Translations under genes and position numbers: made by a program
Source of the DNA: Gemmatimonadales bacterium UBA2975
GTDB taxonomy: Bacteria; Gemmatimonadota; Gemmatimonadetes; Longimicrobiales; Gaopeijiaceae
Length of the DNA: 20,239 bases
Reading direction: 5' to 3'
Assembly (NCBI GenBank): GCA_002348265.1
Contig: DEAT01000031.1
Span: forward strand, 1 to 20,239
The notes under the pieces: model-generated
Told to the model about the DNA's origin: nothing
Database searches by the model: none
What the model saw: only the letters and a program-made list of their open reading frames with translations
Part shown: positions 1 to 7,639 of the stretch, one piece after another
Layout: every line of letters begins with the position of its first letter
Position numbering within the stretch: position 1 is the first letter of the stretch

Positions 1-300
1 GAGGATGAGGACGATGAGCTGACAGTTGAAGATGAGGATGAAGAATCGCGTGACCCAACCAGCGCGCCGCCGGAATTCGCTGGTGCTAGAGGACGTCGTC
101 GTCGTATGGAAGGCCCGCGAGTAATAATTCTGAACTATAAGGATGTCGAAACGCTATCGCACTTCATCACCGATCAGGGAAAGATTCTGCCAAAGCGAAC
201 TACTAAGGTTACAGCGCGCTTTCAGCGCGAACTTGGGTCAGCGGTGAAGCGAGCACGTTACCTCGCTCTTCTTCCATACATGCAACGTCAGGACGGCTGA
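1..300 (+). CDS. rpsR: 30S ribosomal protein S18, 5' end outside the window
   Basis: S18 is a small-subunit protein of the 30S platform that pairs with S6. The C-terminal 60 residues are clearly S18: NYKDVETLSHFITDQGKILP, then a basic helix with KRARYLALLPY. The reading frame is open back to base 1, and the part before the core reads as a highly acidic stretch (EDEDDELTVEDEDEE), then a Pro/Ala linker, then RGRRRR. The ATG at 106 falls just after this basic patch and would drop it, so it is probably an internal Met and the true start lies upstream of the window. The Cys pair that many S18 proteins carry before the YKD motif is absent, so this is a zinc-free type. The order rpsR, membrane gene, rplI fits the usual rpsF-rpsR-rplI operon. 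Identity is firm; the nature of the N-terminal extension is not. Confidence 0.93.
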   Translation, partial: EDEDDELTVEDEDEESRDPTSAPPEFAGARGRRRRMEGPRVIILNYKDVETLSHFITDQGKILPKRTTKVTARFQRELGSAVKRARYLALLPYMQRQDG

Positions 301-319
301 GGTTGAGCCGCGCAAGATT

Positions 320-1261
320 ATGGTAATTGAGGTGAACCGGGTCCCCGAGCGAACGGGCGCGGGATGGCGGACATTAGTGGTGCTGTTTGGGTTGCTTATT
401 GTTGGTTCACTTCTTCCCTCAGGTATGCTCGTTGGTATACCCCTCCTAATCTTGATCAGTCTCAGAGGGATTAGTAACAAGGGACTTTTTATAGCAACGG
501 TGTTGGCGATGTTTGTTGTTCTTGCCGGTCAACGAGATCCTTTGTGGTATATGGAGCGGGGTTGGGCTGTTTTGTTAGGTGGATCTTTCGCTGTAGTCAC
601 ACTGGTTGTCCCGCAGTGGCGTCTAACGTCTAAGTCTCTAGCCTCTGTTGGTGCAGCGCTGCTGGTAACCACGATTTTCTGTGTTTTTGCTAGTGCTGCG
701 TGGTCGAGCATAGAGTGGGGGGTGAATGACCGGCTCGCTGCTGTACTTGGAAACTTTCTATACGCGTTGGACTTGGTGAGTGAGAGTCAGGCTGTCTCCC
801 CTGTCTTCATCGCTGCCGTGAACCGAACGGTTGAGTTACAAGCGGCGGTGTTCCCGGCGGTACTTGCTTTAGAGTCCATGGCCGCGTTGGGCGTGGCTTG
901 GTGGCTCTATCAGCGGATTGGGTTCGGAGATCATCATGCGTTGGGTTCTGTGAGACACTTTGGGTTCAACGACCACCTCGTTTGGGTTCTAATTATTGGA
1001 CTTCTTCTTGTCCTCGCTCAACTGGGCGAGAACCCTACCAGGGTAGGTGCAAATTTCGCGGTATTTATGACGGCACTCTATGCGCTTCGCGGCGTAGGTG
1101 TCGTCGTATTTGTGAACGAGGGGCTGACGTCACTCGGTCTATTGATGTTGATACTGGGAGTGTTGTTCGCGGCCCCAATCTTGTTTGGTGTCGCGGCGCT
1201 TTTGGGCATTGCAGATACATGGCTTGATCTACGCAGAAAGTTAGAGATCAAGGCCAGTTAG
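320..1261 (+). CDS. multi-pass membrane protein, DUF2232/YybS-like
   Basis: A 313-residue integral membrane protein with roughly eight hydrophobic segments (about residues 17-49, 55-70, 82-98, 107-128, 174-197, 219-235, 243-266 and 270-296). Marks that recall the DUF2232 family are FNDHLVW at 216-222, the segment LYALRGVGVVVF near 253-264, and the closing GIADTWLDLRR at 296-306 followed by a short basic tail. The function of this family is not known. The gene sits 19 nt after rpsR and 18 nt before rplI, so it is inside the ribosomal protein operon; DUF2232 genes next to rplI are a known arrangement in several phyla. The start at the 320 ATG has only a weak purine stretch upstream. Membrane protein is certain; the family name is recalled from motifs, not searched. 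Confidence 0.8.
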   Translation: MVIEVNRVPERTGAGWRTLVVLFGLLIVGSLLPSGMLVGIPLLILISLRGISNKGLFIATVLAMFVVLAGQRDPLWYMERGWAVLLGGSFAVVTLVVPQWRLTSKSLASVGAALLVTTIFCVFASAAWSSIEWGVNDRLAAVLGNFLYALDLVSESQAVSPVFIAAVNRTVELQAAVFPAVLALESMAALGVAWWLYQRIGFGDHHALGSVRHFGFNDHLVWVLIIGLLLVLAQLGENPTRVGANFAVFMTALYALRGVGVVVFVNEGLTSLGLLMLILGVLFAAPILFGVAALLGIADTWLDLRRKLEIKAS

Positions 1262-1279
1262 ACATTAACTGGAGGAATT

Positions 1280-1735
1280 ATGAAGCTAATTCTCAAGCGG
1301 TCCGTCCCGAACCTGGGTGATGTTGGTGAAGTGGTGAACGTGAAGCCAGGGTTCGGTCGCAATTATTTGATCCCGCAAGGGCTCGCGTATATAGCGAGTG
1401 CTAGGAATCTGGCTCGCATTGAGGCCGAACAGGCTCGTGCTGCAGAGGAAGCCCGCCGAGATTTTCTTGAGGCGCGTCGTCGGGCGTCTCAGATCGAGGG
1501 ACTTTCACTGAGTTTCCAAGAAAATGCGGGTGAAGATGGCCAGTTGTTTGGCTCAGTTTCTGTTGCCGATATAACAGATCGGATTAATTCAAGTGAGATT
1601 GATTTCACTCTCGAAAAAAAGGCCGTTCAGCTCGACGACGTCATTAAGGTCGTCGGAGAGGTTCTAGTTCCGATCAAGCTGCACACCGACGTAACCACTG
1701 AGGTCACAGTCAGCGTCGAGGCAGCTCAGAGTTGA
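1280..1735 (+). CDS. rplI: 50S ribosomal protein L9
   Basis: L9 binds 23S rRNA near the L1 stalk and helps keep reading frame. The N-terminal domain is typical: MKLILKRSVPNLGDVGEVV, then KPGFGRNYLIPQGLA at about 27-41. A long charged helix (about 42-75, rich in Ala, Glu and Arg) joins it to the C-terminal domain containing GQLFGSVSVADI. At 151 residues it has the normal full length for the family. A perfect Shine-Dalgarno, GGAGGA at 1271-1276, lies 3 nt before the ATG and fixes the start. It is the third gene of the run that starts with rpsR. Confidence 0.97.
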   Translation: MKLILKRSVPNLGDVGEVVNVKPGFGRNYLIPQGLAYIASARNLARIEAEQARAAEEARRDFLEARRRASQIEGLSLSFQENAGEDGQLFGSVSVADITDRINSSEIDFTLEKKAVQLDDVIKVVGEVLVPIKLHTDVTTEVTVSVEAAQS

Positions 1736-1745
1736 GTAGACCCTG

Positions 1746-2120
1746 ATGGCAGATGAGCTGACCACAGATTCAAATGAATTTCCGGAAGAAATACACCGGG
1801 CAGTTGACCTTGCCCTAGAACGAAAGGCAAGTGATGTAGTGGTTCTTGACCTTAGGGGCATCTCTACGGCTACCGATTACTTTGTGATCGCCAGCGGAAC
1901 GTCCGATGTCCAGGTTAAGGCCATTGCCGACCATATTCGGGATGAACTCAAGAAGGACAGTGTTCGTCCCGAACACCTAGAAGGACTTCGTGGCGGACGC
2001 TGGGTCCTGATGGACTATGTAGACTTTGTAGTTCACGTATTTCATCCTCAGGCCAGAGAGTTCTATCAGCTTGAGTGGTTGTGGGGAGACGCTCCTAGGT
2101 GGGATGTACCTATTGGGTGA
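1746..2120 (+). CDS. rsfS: ribosomal silencing factor RsfS (YbeB/Iojap family)
   Basis: RsfS binds L14 on the 50S subunit and blocks joining to 30S, lowering translation when nutrients are short. The 124-residue protein carries the family signature: LDLRGISTATDYFVIASGTS near 38-57, then a KAIADHI helix, EGLRGGRWVLMDY, and VVHVFHPQAREFYQLEWLWG near the C-terminus. It starts 10 nt after the rplI stop, with no strong Shine-Dalgarno, so translational coupling to rplI is likely. In many bacteria this gene sits beside nadD; here it follows L9, keeping it among ribosome genes. Confidence 0.95.
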   Translation: MADELTTDSNEFPEEIHRAVDLALERKASDVVVLDLRGISTATDYFVIASGTSDVQVKAIADHIRDELKKDSVRPEHLEGLRGGRWVLMDYVDFVVHVFHPQAREFYQLEWLWGDAPRWDVPIG

Positions 2121-2202
2121 GGTTCCTTTCCACTCGCACCAAGCGGCTCTACCTTTTGGGCGTTGATGGCAAGTTGCTTTCCATGTAATCCGAAACCGCG
2201 TT

Positions 2203-2222
2203 GCTGGGGTCCTGTACCCAGC
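2203..2222. repeat. perfect 6-bp inverted repeat in the rsfS to 2241 gap
   Basis: GCTGGG at 2203-2208 and CCCAGC at 2217-2222 are exact inverted copies around an 8-base loop. The repeat lies within the spacer of a weak promoter-like pair: TTGCTG at 2201-2206 and TGTAAA at 2224-2229, 17 nt apart. No T-run follows, so a simple Rho-independent terminator is unlikely. An operator or RNA hairpin is possible, but a 6-bp repeat can arise by chance. The rest of the 2121-2240 gap shows nothing clear. Confidence 0.4.
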
Positions 2223-2240
2223 TTGTAAAGATACTCGTAT

Positions 2241-2777
2241 ATGGCAGAATTCTCGCCTCTTGAGACGCTAGACGAGGTAGACGTGTCCGCGGGAATCATG
2301 ACAGATGGTTGTCGGGTACTTGCACTCGTTGCGCCGCCTACTCCCGAGTCAGAAGATTGGGCTCCTCGAGCCGCACATCGGTTAGCCTCCCAGTGGGTTT
2401 CAGAAGGTCATCGGGTTATCCTAGCGGATGGAGGATTGGATCAACCGTCACTTCATCATGTGGCTGGGATCCCAAATCGTGAAGGCATAGTCGACGTGGC
2501 ATTGTATGGTGCCTCGTTGGCTCGTGTCTCTCGACTCTTTGGTGGATATGTTCTTATTACGGCCGGAACTGTTGTAGCAGATCCGACTGCTGTCGCGCGA
2601 GCCAGACGTTGGCACCGGATTGCCGCAGGTGTGCCTCGAGCAGGAGCGACGCTTTTGATCTATCTGCGCGATAAGGAGCCGTGGGCACCAGCCTTTTTGG
2701 ATTCAGTGGATGAGATTGTTTTGCTGGAGAATAAAGGTGAGTTACCAACAGGACATTCGGGACCTAACAATGGGTAA
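2241..2777 (+). CDS. ParA/tyrosine-kinase-like protein lacking a P-loop
   Basis: I do not recognise a named gene. The 178-residue protein follows the layout of a deviant-Walker NTPase (ParA, MinD, BY-kinase): a first strand RVLALVAPP at 25-33, a helix, then HRVILADGGLDQPSLHHVAG at 57-76, which matches the usual strand of the RVLLVDADLRRPSLH type, followed by PNREGIVDVALYGASL at 78-93. Where family members have a GxxGxGKT/S loop this one has PTPESEDWAPRAA, with no Lys, so ATP binding by the normal route looks lost. Later strands (GGYVLITAG, ATLLIYLRD) fit the same fold. The stop is only 3 nt from the smc start, so the two are very likely co-transcribed. A second in-frame ATG at 2298 could be the true start; neither has a good Shine-Dalgarno. 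The role is unknown. Confidence 0.72.
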   Translation: MAEFSPLETLDEVDVSAGIMTDGCRVLALVAPPTPESEDWAPRAAHRLASQWVSEGHRVILADGGLDQPSLHHVAGIPNREGIVDVALYGASLARVSRLFGGYVLITAGTVVADPTAVARARRWHRIAAGVPRAGATLLIYLRDKEPWAPAFLDSVDEIVLLENKGELPTGHSGPNNG

Positions 2778-2780
2778 GGG

Positions 2781-5700
2781 ATGAGGCTGAAGTCACTGAA
2801 GGTTCAGGGTTTTAAGTCCTTCGCAGATGCAACCACGGTTGAGTTTCACGACGGAATAACGGCTGTCGTTGGGCCCAATGGTTGCGGCAAGTCGAACATC
2901 TCAGACGCGATTCGATGGGTGCTGGGAGAACAGCGCCCAACTGCGATCAGAGGTGCGAAGATGGAAGAGGCGATATTTCAGGGCTCGGTTAATAGGCGCC
3001 CAGTTAATCGAGGATCTGTCTCGCTCACGGTTTCTAACGAGGATGGGGCTCTTCCTATAGCCTACGAAGAGGTCGAAATCGGCCGACAGGTATTTCGAGA
3101 TGGTGGGAGTGAGTATTCGATAAATCGATCATCTGTGCGTCTTAAGGATATCGTAGAGCTATATCGTGACACGGGGCTGGGTGCCAACGCTTATGCAATG
3201 ATCGAACAACGCATGGTAGATGCGATTCTCTCTAACCGAAATGAAGAGCGAAGAAGTCTGTTTGAAGAGGCCGCTGGGATCGGGAAGTACAAGGATCGAC
3301 GGAAGTCAGCGACCCGTCGTCTGGAACGGGCGGAAATGGATTTGCAGCGTCTAGAAGACGTGATTGCCGAGATACAGACGAAGGTGCGTTCGCTAGCTAG
3401 GCAAAAAGGAAAGGCTCAACGCTACGATGAGTTCCGGAAACGTCGACTCGATGTAGAAGTCGAGGTTGTGCGTCATAGGCTTGAGACACTTTCTGCGCGA
3501 CTCCAGTCAGTAACTGAGCATTTGGAAGGGGATGTGCAGACAGAGCAAGGCATGGTCGTAGAGCTCGCCTCTTCCGAGGCTGAATATGAAGCTCTTCGTT
3601 TGAGTAAGATTGAAGCAGAGAAGCAGAGGATGACCGAGGTGGCCTCGCTCGGAGAGGTCAGAGAAACTCTTGTTCGGTGGGAACGTGATCTAGCAGTTTC
3701 GGATGAGCGAGCGGCGTATGCTGCGCGAAGATTAGCTCAGATAGAAGATGAAATCACCGAGGCTCAAAGCCAGGAAGTGAAATTCCAAGACAATGAGGTC
3801 GAGCTAGAGACCGGTCTTAAGCGCATGCGCGATGAACTAGGGCGAGTAAAAAGCGATGCTGTTGATCGTTCGGAGGATACAGAACAGGTCCGGGTTCGGC
3901 TGGAGGAGTCTCGAAGAAAATTTGACGCAGTGGAGAGCCAAGGTCGCGAGATTGCTCGCCGGATTGCTCAGTTAGAGGGTGACGCGGAGTCTGCGGATGC
4001 ACAGGCAGCTGAACTTGAGCGCAGGCTCGAACAGATAACGAACGAGTTAAGCGTGGCTGCGGACACTATTTCAGACCTGGAGTCTCAGGGAGATCTCTTT
4101 TCTCAGGAATTGGTTGAAGTTACGGAAGCGCTCGAGTCAGCAAGATCAGATGCAGATCTCAGACTGGAGGAACTAGAAGTCGTGCGGCCTGCTTTTGAGG
4201 ATGCCAGACGTGAGCGAAGGAGTGCCGTTGAAAAACTGGCTTCCTTGACCGCACGTCGAGATGCACTCGAAAGTCTCGCCCGTAATCGGGAGGGCGTAGA
4301 TCCTGTTATTAAGGCACTATTAGAGTCTGAGCTTTCGGGTGTTCTGGGAGTACTATCAGACTTCATCGATGCTGGTGACGGTTCGATTGAAATCGTCGAG
4401 TCCTTCCTCGGCCCGCTCATGACGGCTGTTGTGGTCCAAGATGTGAAGGCACTTGATCTCGCTCTTAAGTGGTTTGAGACGTCTTGGGGGAACGGTGGCG
4501 GATTGATCCTACTTCCGCTTGACCGTGTACCCGACCTTTCATCAAACGGGCGGGAATCTGGGCTCCTTGGACAAGTCGAGGTTTCAGGAGCGGGTGTGCC
4601 ATGGGTTGAGGCTTTATTGCATGGTGTTAGTAGATTGGAAGGGTCCGGAGAGGTGACGGTCACCGAGCACGATGGGGTTGTGCGTGTTGGTAACCCCTCC
4701 CGTGGATCGAGTGTACTCGAGCGCAAGAAAATACTCGATAAAGTATTGATAGATTGTGAGGAGGCAGAGTCGGAAAACAAAACGGCTTCCTCTAGGGCAG
4801 AGTTGACGGAACAATCACTTCGTGCTGCGGAGGATGCGCTGGAGGTCTCTCGGGAAACACTGAGGGTCGCAGAGGACGTCCACAGAAAGGCACAGACCGA
4901 TCTCGATGCCCAAAAAGACCATCGAGGTCGGATGGGCCGACTCCAGGACGAATTGTCACGTCAACTCGAGGGTGCTAGGGTAGCGCGCTCTCGAGCTTTG
5001 GAGCGAGCCGATGAAGCTCGTGAAGATCGGAAAGTGTTTCTTGAGCAGGAGGCCGGTCTACACGGAGAGAGAGAAATAGCAAGGGCTCAAGTACAGTCAG
5101 TACAGGAAGAATGGGAGCGTGCAAGGGCCGAAGAGGCTCGTCTCGCCGTAAATGTCGCGAGGCTCGAGGGAGACGGAAAACGTCTGAGTGATCGCCTGAG
5201 TACCATTTCGTCATCCCGCGGCCAGGCCGCTGAACGAGTTAAGAGCTTAGACGCAGAAAAGTCAGACCTTCACGATGAGCAGTCTGCCGTTCATGCGTTA
5301 AGGAAGGAAGGTGACGAGGCCATGGAGCGACTATTTGCAGAGCGGACGGAGGCTGAAGCGAAGGTCAGGACGCATGACGAAGCTCTGCAGTCGATATCGG
5401 AGGATTTAGAGAAATCTGAGCGTCGTGTCAGAGAAGCGAGGATCAAGGAAAGAGCTGCCTCCGATCGAAGACATGAGTTAGAGCTGGAGAAGCAGGAACT
5501 CAGCGGGAGTGTGCGACGGATAAGGGAAAGACTGGAGAATGAATGGGGTCGTCCGCTAGACGTTTTGCTTGAGGAAGCGGTTCCCGTTGAAGGAAAGCCT
5601 GAAGAGCTGGAGAAGGAACTCGAAGAGATAGTTAGCGCTCTTGAGCGTATAGGACCGGTGAACATGCTAGCCGTGGAGGAGCATGAAGAAGAGAGTGCCC

Positions 5701-6269
5701 GTCTAGAGTTTCTAACCGAGCAGAGGTCTGATTTAGTGGAGGCACGAGATGACCTTCGTTCGGCGATTCGAGAGATCAATAAGACAGCGACTGAGCTCTT
5801 CGCAGAAACGTTCGAGAACATTCGGGAGAGTTTCCGGACGACTTTTCTGCGCCTGTTTGAAGGTGGCGAGGCCGACTTGTGGCTTATGGACCCTGACGAT
5901 CCGTTGGAATCACCAATTGAGATCCACGCTTCACCGAGAGGTAAGAAAACCCAGAGGATCGACCTTCTTTCCGGAGGAGAACGAGCCCTGACCTCTCTGT
6001 CTCTTCTCTTCGGGATCTATCTGGTCAAGCCGAGTCCGTTCTGCGTGTTCGATGAGGTAGATGCTCCTTTGGATGAGGCAAACATCGGGCGCTTTATCCG
6101 ATTGTTGCAGGAGTTTAGCGAGGAGACTCAATTTGTTGTAATCACCCATAATCCTCGTACGATAGAGGCGGCTGACTGGATCTACGGGGTTACCATGGAA
6201 GAGCCTGGCGTTAGCAGTGTCGTGGGCGTGAAGCTTGATGAGGCACTAGAGGCTGCGGGGGCTGCCTAG
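2781..6269 (+). CDS. smc: chromosome segregation protein SMC
   Basis: SMC is the ATPase of bacterial condensin; it works as a dimer with ScpA and ScpB to organise and separate chromosomes. The 1162-residue protein has the full plan: N-terminal half of the ATPase head with Walker A GPNGCGKS at 31-38, long coiled coil from about 170 to 500, a globular hinge at about 500-660, a returning coiled coil to about 1000, then the C-terminal head half with signature LSGGE at 1063-1067 and Walker B FCVFDEVDAP around 1087-1096. Length matches the family (about 1150-1200). The ATG follows a purine-rich GTAAGGG, 3 nt after the previous stop. No frameshift or missing ATPase residue was seen. scpA and scpB are not in this window. 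Confidence 0.97.
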   Translation: MRLKSLKVQGFKSFADATTVEFHDGITAVVGPNGCGKSNISDAIRWVLGEQRPTAIRGAKMEEAIFQGSVNRRPVNRGSVSLTVSNEDGALPIAYEEVEIGRQVFRDGGSEYSINRSSVRLKDIVELYRDTGLGANAYAMIEQRMVDAILSNRNEERRSLFEEAAGIGKYKDRRKSATRRLERAEMDLQRLEDVIAEIQTKVRSLARQKGKAQRYDEFRKRRLDVEVEVVRHRLETLSARLQSVTEHLEGDVQTEQGMVVELASSEAEYEALRLSKIEAEKQRMTEVASLGEVRETLVRWERDLAVSDERAAYAARRLAQIEDEITEAQSQEVKFQDNEVELETGLKRMRDELGRVKSDAVDRSEDTEQVRVRLEESRRKFDAVESQGREIARRIAQLEGDAESADAQAAELERRLEQITNELSVAADTISDLESQGDLFSQELVEVTEALESARSDADLRLEELEVVRPAFEDARRERRSAVEKLASLTARRDALESLARNREGVDPVIKALLESELSGVLGVLSDFIDAGDGSIEIVESFLGPLMTAVVVQDVKALDLALKWFETSWGNGGGLILLPLDRVPDLSSNGRESGLLGQVEVSGAGVPWVEALLHGVSRLEGSGEVTVTEHDGVVRVGNPSRGSSVLERKKILDKVLIDCEEAESENKTASSRAELTEQSLRAAEDALEVSRETLRVAEDVHRKAQTDLDAQKDHRGRMGRLQDELSRQLEGARVARSRALERADEAREDRKVFLEQEAGLHGEREIARAQVQSVQEEWERARAEEARLAVNVARLEGDGKRLSDRLSTISSSRGQAAERVKSLDAEKSDLHDEQSAVHALRKEGDEAMERLFAERTEAEAKVRTHDEALQSISEDLEKSERRVREARIKERAASDRRHELELEKQELSGSVRRIRERLENEWGRPLDVLLEEAVPVEGKPEELEKELEEIVSALERIGPVNMLAVEEHEEESARLEFLTEQRSDLVEARDDLRSAIREINKTATELFAETFENIRESFRTTFLRLFEGGEADLWLMDPDDPLESPIEIHASPRGKKTQRIDLLSGGERALTSLSLLFGIYLVKPSPFCVFDEVDAPLDEANIGRFIRLLQEFSEETQFVVITHNPRTIEAADWIYGVTMEEPGVSSVVGVKLDEALEAAGAA

Positions 6270-6354
6270 AAACTGACATCCTTCCTCATGGTGGAACCTG
6301 TGCCGAAAGGCGTGTAGACTTGATGGCTATTGCCCACTCAACGGTGACGTAACC

Positions 6355-7401
6355 ATGCTCGTCCTCATGAAGTACAATGCCTCCGAGGAACAAGTCTCCG
6401 AGGTGGTAGGAGCCATCAGAGCGATGGGTTACGACGCCCGTTCAATACCCGGCGGACAGCGCACGGCCGTGGGGCTGATCGGTAACGATGGCCGAGCGGA
6501 CGCCAACCGACTTCAGGGTTTACCCGGAGTTTCAGAAGTAATCCCGGTAACTCGAGCGTACAAGCAGGTCTCCAGAGAGTGGAGAGAGGAAGACACCCTC
6601 GTGTCCCTATCGAATGGCACGGTAGTAGGCGGTACGGATCTGATAGTCATTGCTGGCCCGTGTGCTGTTGAGGGTGAGAGCCAGATCGTTGACATTGCTC
6701 ACATGTTGCGGGATAAGGGCGCTACAGTTTTACGGGGCGGCGCATTCAAGCCTCGGACATCGCCGTATTCATTCCAGGGTCTTGGCCTTGAGGGTCTTCG
6801 TTTTCTTGCCCGGGCGAGAGAGCAGACTGGGTTAATGGTGGTCACTGAGGCACTTGATCCTGACGGTGTTGATCTAGTAGCGGAGTATGCTGACATAGTA
6901 CAAGTTGGTGCTCGGAACATGCAGAATTACCCGCTGCTCCGTCGCGCAGGGCGGTGCGGCAAACCGGTCCTGCTGAAAAGAGGCATGTCTGCTACCATAG
7001 AGGAGTGGTTGCTTGCAGCCGAGTATCTCCTAGCTGAGGGAAATGACGATGTGATTCTCTGTGAGAGGGGGGTCCGAAGTTTCACAAGGCACACTAGGAA
7101 TCTTCTAGATCTGGCTGCGATTCCAGTAGTGAAGTCGCTTTCTCACCTTCCCATCATAGCCGATCCTAGTCATGCAACGGGCTTGCGTTCAAAGGTCATC
7201 CCTTTGGGTCGTGCTGCAGTTGCTGCAGGAGCGGATGGCCTGATGGTCGAGGTCCATCCGGATCCACCCCATGCGATGTCAGACGGAGCTCAGTCTCTTT
7301 ACCCTGAGCAGTTCGCGGAGCTAATGGAGCAGGTTGAGGCGATAGCTCATGCAATTAGCCGTGGAGTGACAGCTCCACTTGAAGTGGTTTCTACTGGCTA
7401 G
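6355..7401 (+). CDS. aroF: 3-deoxy-7-phosphoheptulonate synthase (DAHP synthase), type I-beta
   Basis: This enzyme joins phosphoenolpyruvate and erythrose 4-phosphate, the first step of the shikimate pathway to aromatic amino acids. Residues 1 to about 70 form a ferredoxin-like domain of the kind that gives feedback control in Thermotoga DAHP synthase. The TIM barrel follows with GPCAVE at 101-106, RGGAFKPRTSPYSFQGLG, LLKRG, DPSHATG and EVHPDP, which include the substrate and metal ligands (Cys103 is the conserved metal-ligand Cys). The 348-residue length suits the domain-fused I-beta type; no chorismate mutase domain is attached. Whether Tyr, Phe or another product inhibits it cannot be read from sequence. 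The 85-nt gap after smc holds no clear promoter or terminator. aroF, aroG and aroH are all used as names for this type. Confidence 0.94.
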   Translation: MLVLMKYNASEEQVSEVVGAIRAMGYDARSIPGGQRTAVGLIGNDGRADANRLQGLPGVSEVIPVTRAYKQVSREWREEDTLVSLSNGTVVGGTDLIVIAGPCAVEGESQIVDIAHMLRDKGATVLRGGAFKPRTSPYSFQGLGLEGLRFLARAREQTGLMVVTEALDPDGVDLVAEYADIVQVGARNMQNYPLLRRAGRCGKPVLLKRGMSATIEEWLLAAEYLLAEGNDDVILCERGVRSFTRHTRNLLDLAAIPVVKSLSHLPIIADPSHATGLRSKVIPLGRAAVAAGADGLMVEVHPDPPHAMSDGAQSLYPEQFAELMEQVEAIAHAISRGVTAPLEVVSTG

Positions 7402-7463
7402 GTTGATTTAACAACAGTAAGGTCGCTTAGGTTTGCACCGGAGTTCAAAGATGTAGCCGTACG

Positions 7464-7492
7464 TTGACCTGCCTATGGGGCCCAAGTAGCTT
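7464..7492 (+). promoter_or_regulatory. sigma-70-type promoter for the SRP RNA gene
   Basis: TTGACC at 7464-7469 (five of six bases of the -35 consensus) and TAGCTT at 7487-7492 (keeps T1, A2 and final T of the -10 box) are separated by exactly 17 nt. The -10 box ends 7 nt before 7500, the first base of the terminal stem of ffs, which fits the expected start site. The remaining sequence from 7402 to 7463 shows no tRNA or other RNA that I can support. Confidence 0.6.
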
Positions 7493-7499
7493 CTCCGGG

Positions 7500-7599
7500 G
7501 TGCCCCAGGTCCGCAGGGTGAGAGCCCACGAACTCCGCCAGGACCCCGCAGGTAGCAACGGTAAGTGCGGTGATTGTCGCTGTGGGTAGCCTGGGGCAC
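7500..7599 (+). ncRNA. ffs: signal recognition particle RNA (4.5S-type)
   Basis: Small bacterial SRP RNA, the scaffold for Ffh in co-translational membrane targeting. The ends pair perfectly over 10 bp: GTGCCCCAGG at 7500-7509 with CCTGGGGCAC at 7590-7599, closing a molecule of about 100 nt. Helix 8 carries the conserved Ffh-binding loops, CCAGG at 7538-7542 facing AGCAACGG at 7554-7561. The apical part differs from the usual pattern: an A-U pair (7543/7553) and two C-G pairs close a five-base loop CCGCA (7546-7550) in place of a GGAA-like tetraloop. There is no Alu domain, so it is the short form. dnaX begins 40 nt downstream, a common neighbour of ffs. No clear terminator follows. Confidence 0.88.
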
Positions 7600-7639
7600 A
7601 TGAACATAAAAATTCACATTATTTGGGTGGCACAAAACG

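Noticed and set aside
4103..5821. Long open frames on the minus strand within smc (225 and 176 codons)
   Set aside because: Low-complexity Ser/Arg translations that mirror the coiled-coil codons of smc; no ribosome sites or known motifs.
7402..7463. tRNA or other RNA gene upstream of ffs
   Set aside because: GAGTTCAAAG slightly recalls a T-loop, but no acceptor stem or cloverleaf can be built.
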